Shown here: in pieces, positions 1 through 5,368 of the stretch
Layout of the letters: each line of letters begins with the position of its first letter
Numbering within the stretch: the first letter of the stretch is position 1
Assembly: GCA_020025455.1 (NCBI GenBank)
Contig: JAHHSC010000067.1
Coordinates: 1 to 7,125 of the forward strand
Length of the DNA stretch: 7,125 nt
DNA from: Lawsonibacter sp.
GTDB taxonomy: Bacteria > Bacillota > Clostridia > Oscillospirales > Oscillospiraceae
Direction of reading: 5' to 3'
Notes under the pieces: generated by a model
What the model was told of the DNA's origin: nothing
What the model saw: only the letters and a program-made list of their open reading frames with translations
The model's database searches: none
Position numbers and translations under genes: made by a program

Positions 1-3
1 ATC

Positions 4-79
4 TGGTGGACGATACAGGACTCGAACCTGTGACCTCCCGCACGTCAAGCGGATGCTCTACCAGCTGAGCTAATCGTCC
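4..79 (-). tRNA. tRNA-Val (anticodon GAC)
   Basis: Read on the minus strand, this folds as a complete 76-nt cloverleaf. It has a 7-bp acceptor stem (GGACGAT with ATCGTCC), T8 and A9, a D arm GCTC/GAGC, and a 5-bp anticodon stem closing the loop TTGACGT. The T arm is ACAGG-TTCGAGT-CCTGT, followed by discriminator A and a genome-encoded CCA. Positions 34-36 read GAC, so it decodes valine GUC (and GUU by wobble). The three bases to the left of it in the window are too few to show whether another tRNA follows in the same transcript. Confidence 0.96.
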
Positions 80-112
80 ATTTGTTTGGCCTTGTGCCGA
101 ACAACGTAGTTT

Positions 113-141
113 ATTTTACTGCATAGAGGCAGATTTGTCAA
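113..141 (-). promoter_or_regulatory. Promoter of the tRNA-Val gene
   Basis: On the minus strand there is a perfect -35 TTGACA (136-141), a 17-nt spacer and a -10 TAAAAT (113-118). This would start transcription near 106, about 27 nt before the mature 5' end of the tRNA. The near-consensus strength suits a stable-RNA gene. The T-rich stretch further upstream (about 147-175 on the plus strand, A-rich when read on the minus strand) could act as an UP element; that part is inference. Confidence 0.8.
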
Positions 142-241
142 CAACTTTTTTCATTTTTTTCAACTGTATTTTTCAGCCTCGGTTTTATGGAAAAATCGAC
201 AGATTTCGCCCGCATTTCAGCCATTCGATTGTAAATTTTCC

Positions 242-270
242 TGTAAAAGGCCGGTGAACTGTGCTATAAT
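242..270 (+). promoter_or_regulatory. Promoter of pgi (extended -10)
   Basis: A perfect TATAAT at 265-270 is preceded by TGC (262-264), giving an extended -10 element. The best-placed -35 (TGTAAA, 242-247, 17-nt spacer) is poor, as is common where an extended -10 compensates. Transcription would begin near 277, leaving a leader of about 45 nt. I see no convincing hairpin or riboswitch in that leader. The rest of 80-241 is AT-rich intergenic DNA holding the divergent tRNA promoter. Confidence 0.7.
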
Positions 271-322
271 CGATTCAGATGATATGGGACGCAGGTTCCG
301 CTTACTTTAGGAGGTTATTCAT

Positions 323-1648
323 ATGCTGAAACTCGATCTGTCCAAGCTCTCCTCTTTCCTTCCCGACGGCTATGTGGCTGCCCGCCAGACCGGTCTGGAA
401 AAAGCGGCCTCTATGCTGGCCAATCACGACGGTCCCGGCGGTGAGTTCACCGGCTGGGTCACTCTGCCCCGTGACTACGACAAGGATGAGTTCGCCCGCA
501 TCAAGAAGGCAGCTGAGAAGATCCGCAAGCAGTCCCAGGTCCTGCTGGTCGTTGGCATCGGCGGCTCCTATCTGGGTGCCCGTGCCGTCATCGAACTGCT
601 GGCCTCCCCCAACTACAACCTAAAAAAGAAGGATACTCCCGAACTTTATTTTGCCGGCAACGGTCTGTCTACCGACACCCTGCTGGAGCTCATCTCCCTC
701 ATCGGCGACCGGGATTTCTCTGTGAATATCATCTCCAAGTCCGGCACCACCACCGAGCCCGCCGTGGCCTTCCGCATTTTTAAGGATATGCTGGAGAAAA
801 AGTACGGCAAGGAGGGTGCCCGTGACCGCATCTACGCCACCACGGACAAGGCCCGCGGCGCTTTGAAGGGTCTTGCCGATGCCGAGGGCTACGAGACCTT
901 TGTGGTGCCCGATGATGTGGGCGGCCGCTACTCGGTCCTCACCGCTGTGGGACTATTGCCCATCGCCGCCGCCGGCATCGACATCGACCAGCTGATGGCA
1001 GGCGCGCACCAGGCCATGGACGAGCTGGCCGTTGGTGGGCTTGATAACCCCGCCTGGCAGTATGCCGCCGCCCGCCACGCCCTCTATGAAAGCGGCAAAA
1101 AGATCGAGCTGCTGGCCTGCTACGAGCCCCCCTTCCGGTTCTTCGCTGAGTGGTGGAAGCAGCTCTTCGGCGAGAGTGAGGGCAAGGACGGCAAGGGCCT
1201 GTTCCCTGCCAGCGTGGAATTCACCGCCGATCTGCACTCGATGGGCCAGTACATCCAGCAGGGCGAACGCCTCATGTTTGAGACGGTGGTGAAGTTTGCC
1301 CCCAAGGGCGAGTTCATCATCCCAGAGGACCCTGCCAATGTAGACGGGCTCAACTTCCTGGCCGGCAAGCCCCTGTCCTTTGTGGCTGAGCAGGCCATGC
1401 GCGGCACCATCCTGGCCCATGTGGACGGCGGCGTTCCCAATGTCCTTATCGAGCTGCCCACCATCTGCGAAGCTACGGTGGGCTATATGATCTATTTCTT
1501 CGAGTATGTATGCGGTCTGAGCGGCCATCTGCTGGAGGTAAATCCCTTCAACCAGCCCGGTGTGGAGGCCTACAAAAAGAATATGTTTGCCCTGCTGGGC
1601 AAGCCGGGATACGAAACCCTGAAGGCTGATTTGGAGGCTCGTCTGTAA
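323..1648 (+). CDS. pgi: Glucose-6-phosphate isomerase
   Basis: This cytosolic enzyme interconverts glucose 6-phosphate and fructose 6-phosphate in glycolysis and gluconeogenesis. The 441-residue length fits the short Bacillota form. The first sugar-isomerase (SIS) domain shows GIGGSYLGAR (78-87) and the phosphate-binding SKSGTTTEP (138-146). The second holds DVGGRYSVLT (198-207), a family signature, then ESEGKDGKG (284-292), ADLHSMGQYIQQG (302-314) and NPFNQPGVEAYKKN (407-420). By family knowledge E284 corresponds to the catalytic base, H305 to the ring-opening histidine and K418 to the conserved active-site lysine. The start is fixed by AGGAGG at 309-314, 8 nt before ATG. No clear intrinsic terminator follows, so read-through into the next gene is possible. 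Nothing looks broken or foreign. Confidence 0.97.
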   Translation: MLKLDLSKLSSFLPDGYVAARQTGLEKAASMLANHDGPGGEFTGWVTLPRDYDKDEFARIKKAAEKIRKQSQVLLVVGIGGSYLGARAVIELLASPNYNLKKKDTPELYFAGNGLSTDTLLELISLIGDRDFSVNIISKSGTTTEPAVAFRIFKDMLEKKYGKEGARDRIYATTDKARGALKGLADAEGYETFVVPDDVGGRYSVLTAVGLLPIAAAGIDIDQLMAGAHQAMDELAVGGLDNPAWQYAAARHALYESGKKIELLACYEPPFRFFAEWWKQLFGESEGKDGKGLFPASVEFTADLHSMGQYIQQGERLMFETVVKFAPKGEFIIPEDPANVDGLNFLAGKPLSFVAEQAMRGTILAHVDGGVPNVLIELPTICEATVGYMIYFFEYVCGLSGHLLEVNPFNQPGVEAYKKNMFALLGKPGYETLKADLEARL

Positions 1649-1685
1649 AATAAACAAAGTCCTGGAAAATTTTGAAATTATTTAG

Positions 1686-1714
1686 TTGAAAAAAACGGCT
1701 TCATATGGTAAAGT
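1686..1714 (+). promoter_or_regulatory. Promoter of the P-loop protein gene
   Basis: TTGAAA (1686-1691), a 17-nt spacer and TAAAGT (1709-1714) with an upstream TGG (1706-1708), giving an extended -10. Transcription would start near 1721, leaving a leader of about 50 nt. The site lies just after pgi, where the DNA turns sharply AT-rich, and it gives the next gene its own transcript. Confidence 0.65.
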
Positions 1715-1769
1715 GATAGTAGAAAAGGGAACGAACAATCCCTACGCTAAATCTTAAGGAGTGATTCAC

Positions 1770-2180
1770 ATGATTCGTGTCATCATGGGCAAAAAGGGCT
1801 CCGGCAAAACCAAGCAGATGATCGAAATGATCAACAATGCTGTTCAGACCGAGCATGGCAACGTCGTTTGCATTGAAAAGGGTGACAAACTGACTTTTGA
1901 TATCCACTACCAGATCCGTCTGGTTGAGGCCAACCAGTACGACATTGCTGACTACACCGCTCTGAAGGGTTTCATTAGCGGCCTGTATGCTGGTAATTTT
2001 GACATTACCCATGTCTTTATCGACAGCCTGACCAAGATCGTCGGCGGCGATTGCAGCCACGAGACCGAGAAGTTCCTCGATTGGCTGAACAACTTCGGCG
2101 AGCGCCACAACATCAAGTTCACCATCACCATCAGCGACGATGCTTCTCTGGCTCCCGAGGGTGTCAGCAAGTATTTCTGA
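1770..2180 (+). CDS. Small P-loop ATP-binding protein of unknown function
   Basis: A 136-residue soluble protein with no signal peptide or membrane segment. It begins MIRVIMGKKGSGKTKQ: a short beta strand followed directly by a Walker A motif (GKKGSGKT, 7-14). HVFIDSLTKI (81-90) is a plausible Walker B strand with D85, and FTITIS (117-122) a further core strand. The order resembles a minimal P-loop NTPase with no obvious effector domain. I recall similar short proteins in Clostridia annotated only as ATP-binding or hypothetical; no function is known to me. ATG at 1770 is preferred because AAGGAG (1756-1761) lies 8 nt before it. An in-frame GTG at 1761 would overlap that site. With its own promoter and terminator it is probably monocistronic. 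It could be a nucleotide kinase-like or regulatory ATPase, but nothing visible decides. Confidence 0.85.
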   Translation: MIRVIMGKKGSGKTKQMIEMINNAVQTEHGNVVCIEKGDKLTFDIHYQIRLVEANQYDIADYTALKGFISGLYAGNFDITHVFIDSLTKIVGGDCSHETEKFLDWLNNFGERHNIKFTITISDDASLAPEGVSKYF

Positions 2181-2197
2181 TTTATTGAATATAACCC

Positions 2198-2239
2198 AAC
2201 GAAAACTCCGTGGATTTTTTCCACGGAGTTTTTTTCGTT
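2198..2239 (+). terminator. Intrinsic terminator after the P-loop gene
   Basis: Stem ACTCCGTGG (2205-2213) pairs with CCACGGAGT (2221-2229) across an ATTTTTT loop, extended by A-T pairs into a T7 run ending at 2235. The outer bases AACG and CGTT can also pair once the T-run bulge is allowed for. The flanking A-run means it may also terminate minus-strand transcription. It insulates the copper operon, whose promoter starts about 30 bases further on. Confidence 0.92.
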
Positions 2240-2266
2240 CCCCTTCCGTTTCCATCAAATCCCTCC

Positions 2267-2295
2267 TTGACACATACCCCCATGGGGTATATCAT
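2267..2295 (+). promoter_or_regulatory. Promoter of the csoR-copA operon
   Basis: Perfect -35 TTGACA (2267-2272), a 17-nt spacer and TATCAT (2290-2295, five of six matches to the -10 consensus). Transcription would start near 2302, only about 20 nt before the csoR start codon. This strong core promoter has the CsoR operator filling its spacer, as expected for a gene kept off by a repressor and derepressed by copper. Confidence 0.85.
2274..2290 (+). promoter_or_regulatory. CsoR operator (copper-responsive)
   Basis: A perfect inverted repeat, ATACCCC (2274-2280), CAT, GGGGTAT (2284-2290), lies between the -35 and -10 boxes and touches the -10. The TACCCC/GGGGTA half-sites match the G-tract operator class of Cu(I)-sensing CsoR repressors in Bacillota and Actinobacteria. 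Binding here would block RNA polymerase, and Cu(I) binding to CsoR would release it. The site directly precedes csoR, so the repressor is expected to control itself and copA. Confidence 0.9.
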
Positions 2296-2321
2296 AAAGG
2301 CGCTGGAAAGGGGGAACCTAG

Positions 2322-2627
2322 ATGGAAGAGAACCAGTGCTGCTATTGCCACGCGAAAAAGGAGCGCTCTGAACCGGAGTTTAAAGATCTAATTCACCGTC
2401 TAAACCGTATCTCCGGCCAGATACAGGGCATTCGGGGCATGGTAGAGCGGGACGCCTACTGCATCGACATTTTGACGCAGGTGGCCGCCGCCACCGCCGC
2501 TCTGAACAGTTTTAATAAGGTACTTCTGGCCAACCACATCCGTACCTGCGTGGCCGACGACATCCGCGCGGGACGGGAGGACTCTCTGGAAGAACTGGTA
2601 TCCACACTTCAAAAGCTGATGCGCTGA
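2322..2627 (+). CDS. csoR: Copper-sensing transcriptional repressor CsoR
   Basis: A 101-residue all-helical CsoR/RcnR-family repressor (DUF156), expected to act as a tetramer that binds DNA when copper-free. The family core starts at LIHRLNRISGQIQGI (23-37). The Cu(I) ligand set is Cys-His-Cys: C47 (DAYCIDIL), H72 and C76 (NHIRTC), spaced 25 and 4 residues apart as in characterised CsoR proteins. This separates it from the nickel/cobalt sensor RcnR and the formaldehyde sensor FrmR. The extreme N-terminus has an additional CCYCH cluster (C6, C7, C9, H10) before the fold. The start is supported by AAGGGGG (2308-2314), 7 nt upstream. It is followed after 31 nt by copA, and the operator lies in its own promoter. 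Function is assigned with confidence from ligands plus operator plus neighbour. Confidence 0.95.
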   Translation: MEENQCCYCHAKKERSEPEFKDLIHRLNRISGQIQGIRGMVERDAYCIDILTQVAAATAALNSFNKVLLANHIRTCVADDIRAGREDSLEELVSTLQKLMR

Positions 2628-2658
2628 TGTTATGTAACCCGATATAAGGAGCAATTGC

Positions 2659-5208
2659 ATGGAACAATTTAATGTAACCGGCATGAGCTGTGCCGCCTGC
2701 AGCGCCAGGGTCGAGAAGGCTGTCGCGCAGGTTCCCGGCGTCACAAGCTGCTCGGTCAGCCTGCTGACCAACTCCATGGGCGTGGAGGGCAATTTCTCTG
2801 ACGCAGAGATCCTCGCCGCCGTGGAGCACGCGGGCTACGGCGCCTCAAAGAAGGGGGCTGCCGCCCAGGGCTCCAATCCCATGGCGGATGCCGCCGACGC
2901 TCTGGCAGACCACGAGACGCCATATCTGAAACGGCGGCTGTTGGCCTCCCTTGGCTTTCTGGTCGTGCTCATGTATGTGTCTATGGGGCACACCATGTGG
3001 GGCTGGCCCATGCCCGCCTTTTTTGAAGGAAACCCCATTGCCAACGGCATCCTTCAGCTGCTGCTGGCCGGCATCGTTCTGGTCATCAACCAGAACTTCT
3101 TCATCAGCGGCTTCAAGGCCCTGTGGAACCGTGCCCCCAACATGGACACCCTGGTGGCTCTTGGCGCCGCCGCCTCCTACGGCTGGAGCGTCTACGCCCT
3201 GTTTGCCATGAGCGGTCAGGTGCTGCACGGCGAGATGGAGCACGCCATGCACACGATGCACGAATTCTACTTTGAGTCCGCCGCCATGATCCTGACGCTC
3301 ATCACCGTGGGGAAGATGCTGGAGGCCCGCTCCAAGGGCAAAACCACCGACGCCCTCAAAAATCTGATGAAGCTGGCCCCCAAAACCGCCGTACTGCTCC
3401 GCGACGGTGCCGAGGTGGAGGTTCCCATTGAGCAGGTCAAGAAGGGCGACGTGTTCGTGGTCCGTCCCGGTGAGAACGTCCCCGTGGACGGCGTGGTGCT
3501 GGATGGTACCAGCGCCATCAATGAGGCCGCCCTCACCGGCGAGTCCATCCCCGTGGACAAGACCATAGGCGACGCGGTCTCCGCCGCCACCACGAACACC
3601 TCCGGCTATCTCCGCTGTGAGGCCACCCGCGTGGGCGAGGACACCACGCTGTCCCAGATCATCCAGATGGTCAGCGATGCCTCCGCCACCAAAGCCCCCA
3701 TCGCCAAGGTCGCGGACAAGGTCTCCGGGGTGTTTGTCCCCACCGTCATCACCATCTCCGCTGTCACCTTCGCGGTGTGGATGCTGCTGGGCCGGGAGCC
3801 CGGCTTTGCACTGGCCCGGGCGATCTCCGTCCTGGTCATCAGCTGCCCCTGTGCCCTCGGTCTGGCAACTCCCGTGTCCATCATGGTCGGCAACGGCCTG
3901 GGGGCCAAAAACGGGATTCTCTTCAAGACCGCCGTCTCCCTGGAGGAGACGGGCCGTGTCCGTGTCGTGGCGCTGGACAAGACCGGTACAATCACCTCCG
4001 GCGAGCCAAGGGTCACCGATATCCTGCCCACCGAGGGCTGCTCCAGCGCGCTGCTGCTTGAGCTGGCCTATGCGCTGGAGGCCAAGAGCGAGCACCCCCT
4101 GGCCCGGGCCATTGTGGCCTACGCCCAGGAGCAGAATCTGACGCCCCACGATGTAGATGCGTTTACCGCACTGCCCGGCAATGGCCTGTCCGCACGCAAG
4201 GAAGGGAAAACCCTTTACGGCGGCAGCGCCTCCTTCATGGCGACTGTGGCCGCCATCCCGGCCGAGCTGGCCCAGCAGGCCTCGGCGCTTGCCGAGCAGG
4301 GCAAAACACCCCTGTTCTTCAGTATGGAGGATAAGCTGGCAGGCGTCATCGCCGTGGCTGACACCATGAAGCCCGACAGCCCCCAGGCCATCAAGGAGCT
4401 TCAGGGGATGGGGGTCCGCGTGGTCATGCTCACCGGCGACAACGAGCGCACCGCCAAGGCCATCGGCGCCCAGGCCGGTGTGGACGAGGTCATCGCCGGC
4501 GTCCTGCCTGACGGAAAAGAGGCCGTCATTCGCGATTTGCAGCGACAGGGCAAGGTGGCTATGGTGGGGGACGGCATCAACGATGCCCCCGCCCTGACCC
4601 GCGCCGACATTGGCATTGCCATCGGTGCCGGGGCAGATATTGCCATTGATGCTGCCGACGTGGTGCTGATGCAAAGCCGCCTCCGGGATGTGCCCGCCGC
4701 CATCCGTCTGAGCCGAGCCACCCTCCGAACCATTCACGAAAACCTGTTCTGGGCTTTCTTCTATAACGTCATTGGAATCCCGCTGGCCGCCGGTGTGTTC
4801 ATTCCCCTGGGTCTGACCCTGAACCCCATGTTCGGCGCTGCCGCCATGAGTCTGTCCAGCTTCTGTGTGGTCACAAACGCCCTGCGGCTGAACCTGTTCA
4901 AGCTGCAAGACGCCTCCCACGACAAGAAGCGTTCCCATAAAACCCCCACCTCTCTGCCCGATGCAGAGGAAATCAAGCTTGAAAAGGAGACTTCCGCTAT
5001 GACTAAGACCATTCAAATTGAAGGCATGATGTGCCCCATGTGCGAGGCCCACACCAAAAAGGCTCTGGAGGCTCTGGACGGCGTTGTGTCCGCCACCGCC
5101 AGCCACACCGAGGGTGTCGCCGTTGTCACCCTGTCCAAAGACGTTTCCGATGATGCCCTGACCAAGGCGGTTATCGAGGCCGGCTACAAGGTCCTATCTG
5201 TGGACTGA
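2659..5208 (+). CDS. copA: Cu(I)-exporting P1B-type ATPase with CopZ-like C-terminal domain
   Basis: An 849-residue membrane pump that expels Cu(I) using ATP. The N-terminal HMA domain has GMSCAAC (8-14). About eight membrane helices are visible (roughly 92-110, 129-148, 164-184, 206-220, 356-378, 385-409, 697-716, 721-740). Other motifs are LTGES (292-296), metal-binding CPC (396-398), phosphorylated D440 in DKTGT, the ATP-site HP (479-480), TGDN (592-595) and GDGIND (637-642). YN (702-703) and M730-x2-SS are the P1B-1 signature for Cu(I). A His/Met-rich outer loop spans 190-201. After the last helix a charged linker (about 747-780) leads to a second HMA domain with GMMCPMC (789-795), so the protein exceeds the usual 740-800 residues. 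AAGGAG (2646-2651) sits 7 nt before ATG. It is co-transcribed with csoR. See the nested start at 4999. Confidence 0.97.
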   Translation: MEQFNVTGMSCAACSARVEKAVAQVPGVTSCSVSLLTNSMGVEGNFSDAEILAAVEHAGYGASKKGAAAQGSNPMADAADALADHETPYLKRRLLASLGFLVVLMYVSMGHTMWGWPMPAFFEGNPIANGILQLLLAGIVLVINQNFFISGFKALWNRAPNMDTLVALGAAASYGWSVYALFAMSGQVLHGEMEHAMHTMHEFYFESAAMILTLITVGKMLEARSKGKTTDALKNLMKLAPKTAVLLRDGAEVEVPIEQVKKGDVFVVRPGENVPVDGVVLDGTSAINEAALTGESIPVDKTIGDAVSAATTNTSGYLRCEATRVGEDTTLSQIIQMVSDASATKAPIAKVADKVSGVFVPTVITISAVTFAVWMLLGREPGFALARAISVLVISCPCALGLATPVSIMVGNGLGAKNGILFKTAVSLEETGRVRVVALDKTGTITSGEPRVTDILPTEGCSSALLLELAYALEAKSEHPLARAIVAYAQEQNLTPHDVDAFTALPGNGLSARKEGKTLYGGSASFMATVAAIPAELAQQASALAEQGKTPLFFSMEDKLAGVIAVADTMKPDSPQAIKELQGMGVRVVMLTGDNERTAKAIGAQAGVDEVIAGVLPDGKEAVIRDLQRQGKVAMVGDGINDAPALTRADIGIAIGAGADIAIDAADVVLMQSRLRDVPAAIRLSRATLRTIHENLFWAFFYNVIGIPLAAGVFIPLGLTLNPMFGAAAMSLSSFCVVTNALRLNLFKLQDASHDKKRSHKTPTSLPDAEEIKLEKETSAMTKTIQIEGMMCPMCEAHTKKALEALDGVVSATASHTEGVAVVTLSKDVSDDALTKAVIEAGYKVLSVD
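4984..5001 (+). promoter_or_regulatory. Internal ribosome binding site within copA
   Basis: AAGGAG (4984-4989) is followed after 9 nt by an in-frame ATG (4999-5001). The site lies inside the copA coding region, in the linker codons that read EKETSA, exactly before the C-terminal HMA domain. Motif and spacing equal or better those used by copA itself. Its use in the cell is inferred, not shown; Lys-Glu codons make such motifs by chance. Confidence 0.5.
4999..5208 (+). CDS. Possible nested CopZ copper chaperone (internal start in copA)
   Basis: If translation begins at ATG 4999 (codon 781 of copA, same frame), the product is a free 69-residue HMA domain. It starts MTKTIQIEGMMCPMC, with the Cu(I)-binding pair C792 and C795 in copA numbering (C12 and C15 here). 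It ends with copA's own stop after GYKVLSVD. This is the length and layout of stand-alone CopZ/Atx1-type chaperones, which carry Cu(I) in the cytosol to CopA and can load CsoR. The upstream AAGGAG has a good 9-nt gap. Either this is a CopA-CopZ fusion whose ancestral copZ start signal survives, or both forms are made on purpose. Alternatively the domain exists only as CopA's tail. The domain identity is firm; independent translation is a hypothesis. Confidence 0.45.
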   Translation: MTKTIQIEGMMCPMCEAHTKKALEALDGVVSATASHTEGVAVVTLSKDVSDDALTKAVIEAGYKVLSVD

Positions 5209-5244
5209 TCCCGATTGCGGCACCGAACCGGCGGCCCTGCGCAC

Positions 5245-5265
5245 CCCGTAGGCGCATTGGTGTTT
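5245..5265 (+). other. Short stretch resembling the cyclase coding sequence, inverted
   Basis: In one plus-strand frame these bases encode PVGALVF, the same seven residues as positions 218-224 of the neighbouring minus-strand cyclase. The two DNA stretches match at 15 of 21 bases, and all six differences are synonymous. Similarity stops quickly on either side. It may be a tiny relic of a second cyclase gene or chance. Otherwise, between the copA stop and the hairpin at 5302 I see no gene. Confidence 0.2.
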
Positions 5266-5289
5266 TCCGTTCTGCCAAGCTCCGTGCGC

Positions 5290-5346
5290 AAACACAGAAA
5301 AACGTCCGGCACCCACTCCAAAGTGGGTGCCGGACGTCTCTTTTTT
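5290..5346. terminator. Bidirectional intrinsic terminator between copA and the cyclase gene
   Basis: A perfect 16-bp stem (5302-5317 with 5322-5337) closed by a CCAA loop. The plus strand continues CTCTTTTTT, suited to ending the csoR-copA transcript. Read on the minus strand, the hairpin is followed by TTTTCTGTGTTT, suited to ending the cyclase transcript. The convergent genes therefore appear to share one terminator. Confidence 0.92.
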
Positions 5347-5368
5347 CGGTTGGACTCTTTACCGCGGC

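Noticed and set aside
277..322. Possible riboswitch or attenuator in the pgi leader
   Set aside because: The leader is about 45 nt, too short for known riboswitches, and shows no stable hairpin.
953..1657. A 234-residue open frame on the minus strand opposite pgi
   Set aside because: Same codon-bias shadow effect; no recognisable motif and pgi fully explains the region.
1761..1769. GTG start three codons upstream for the P-loop protein
   Set aside because: It overlaps the Shine-Dalgarno AAGGAG, which is properly spaced for the ATG at 1770.
2140..2391. An 83-residue plus-strand frame spanning terminator, operator and csoR start
   Set aside because: It crosses a strong terminator and promoter and overlaps csoR in another frame; it has no coding features.
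4393..4410. A second internal AAGGAG with an in-frame ATG (codon 584) in copA
   Set aside because: The ATG falls inside the phosphorylation domain just before TGDN, so the product would not be a folded unit. It is a useful reminder that such motifs arise by chance.
2845..5106. A 753-residue open frame on the minus strand opposite copA
   Set aside because: It is a mirror of copA's GC-rich third codon positions: extreme Gly/His/Gln content, no ribosome site, no domain, and copA itself is unmistakable.
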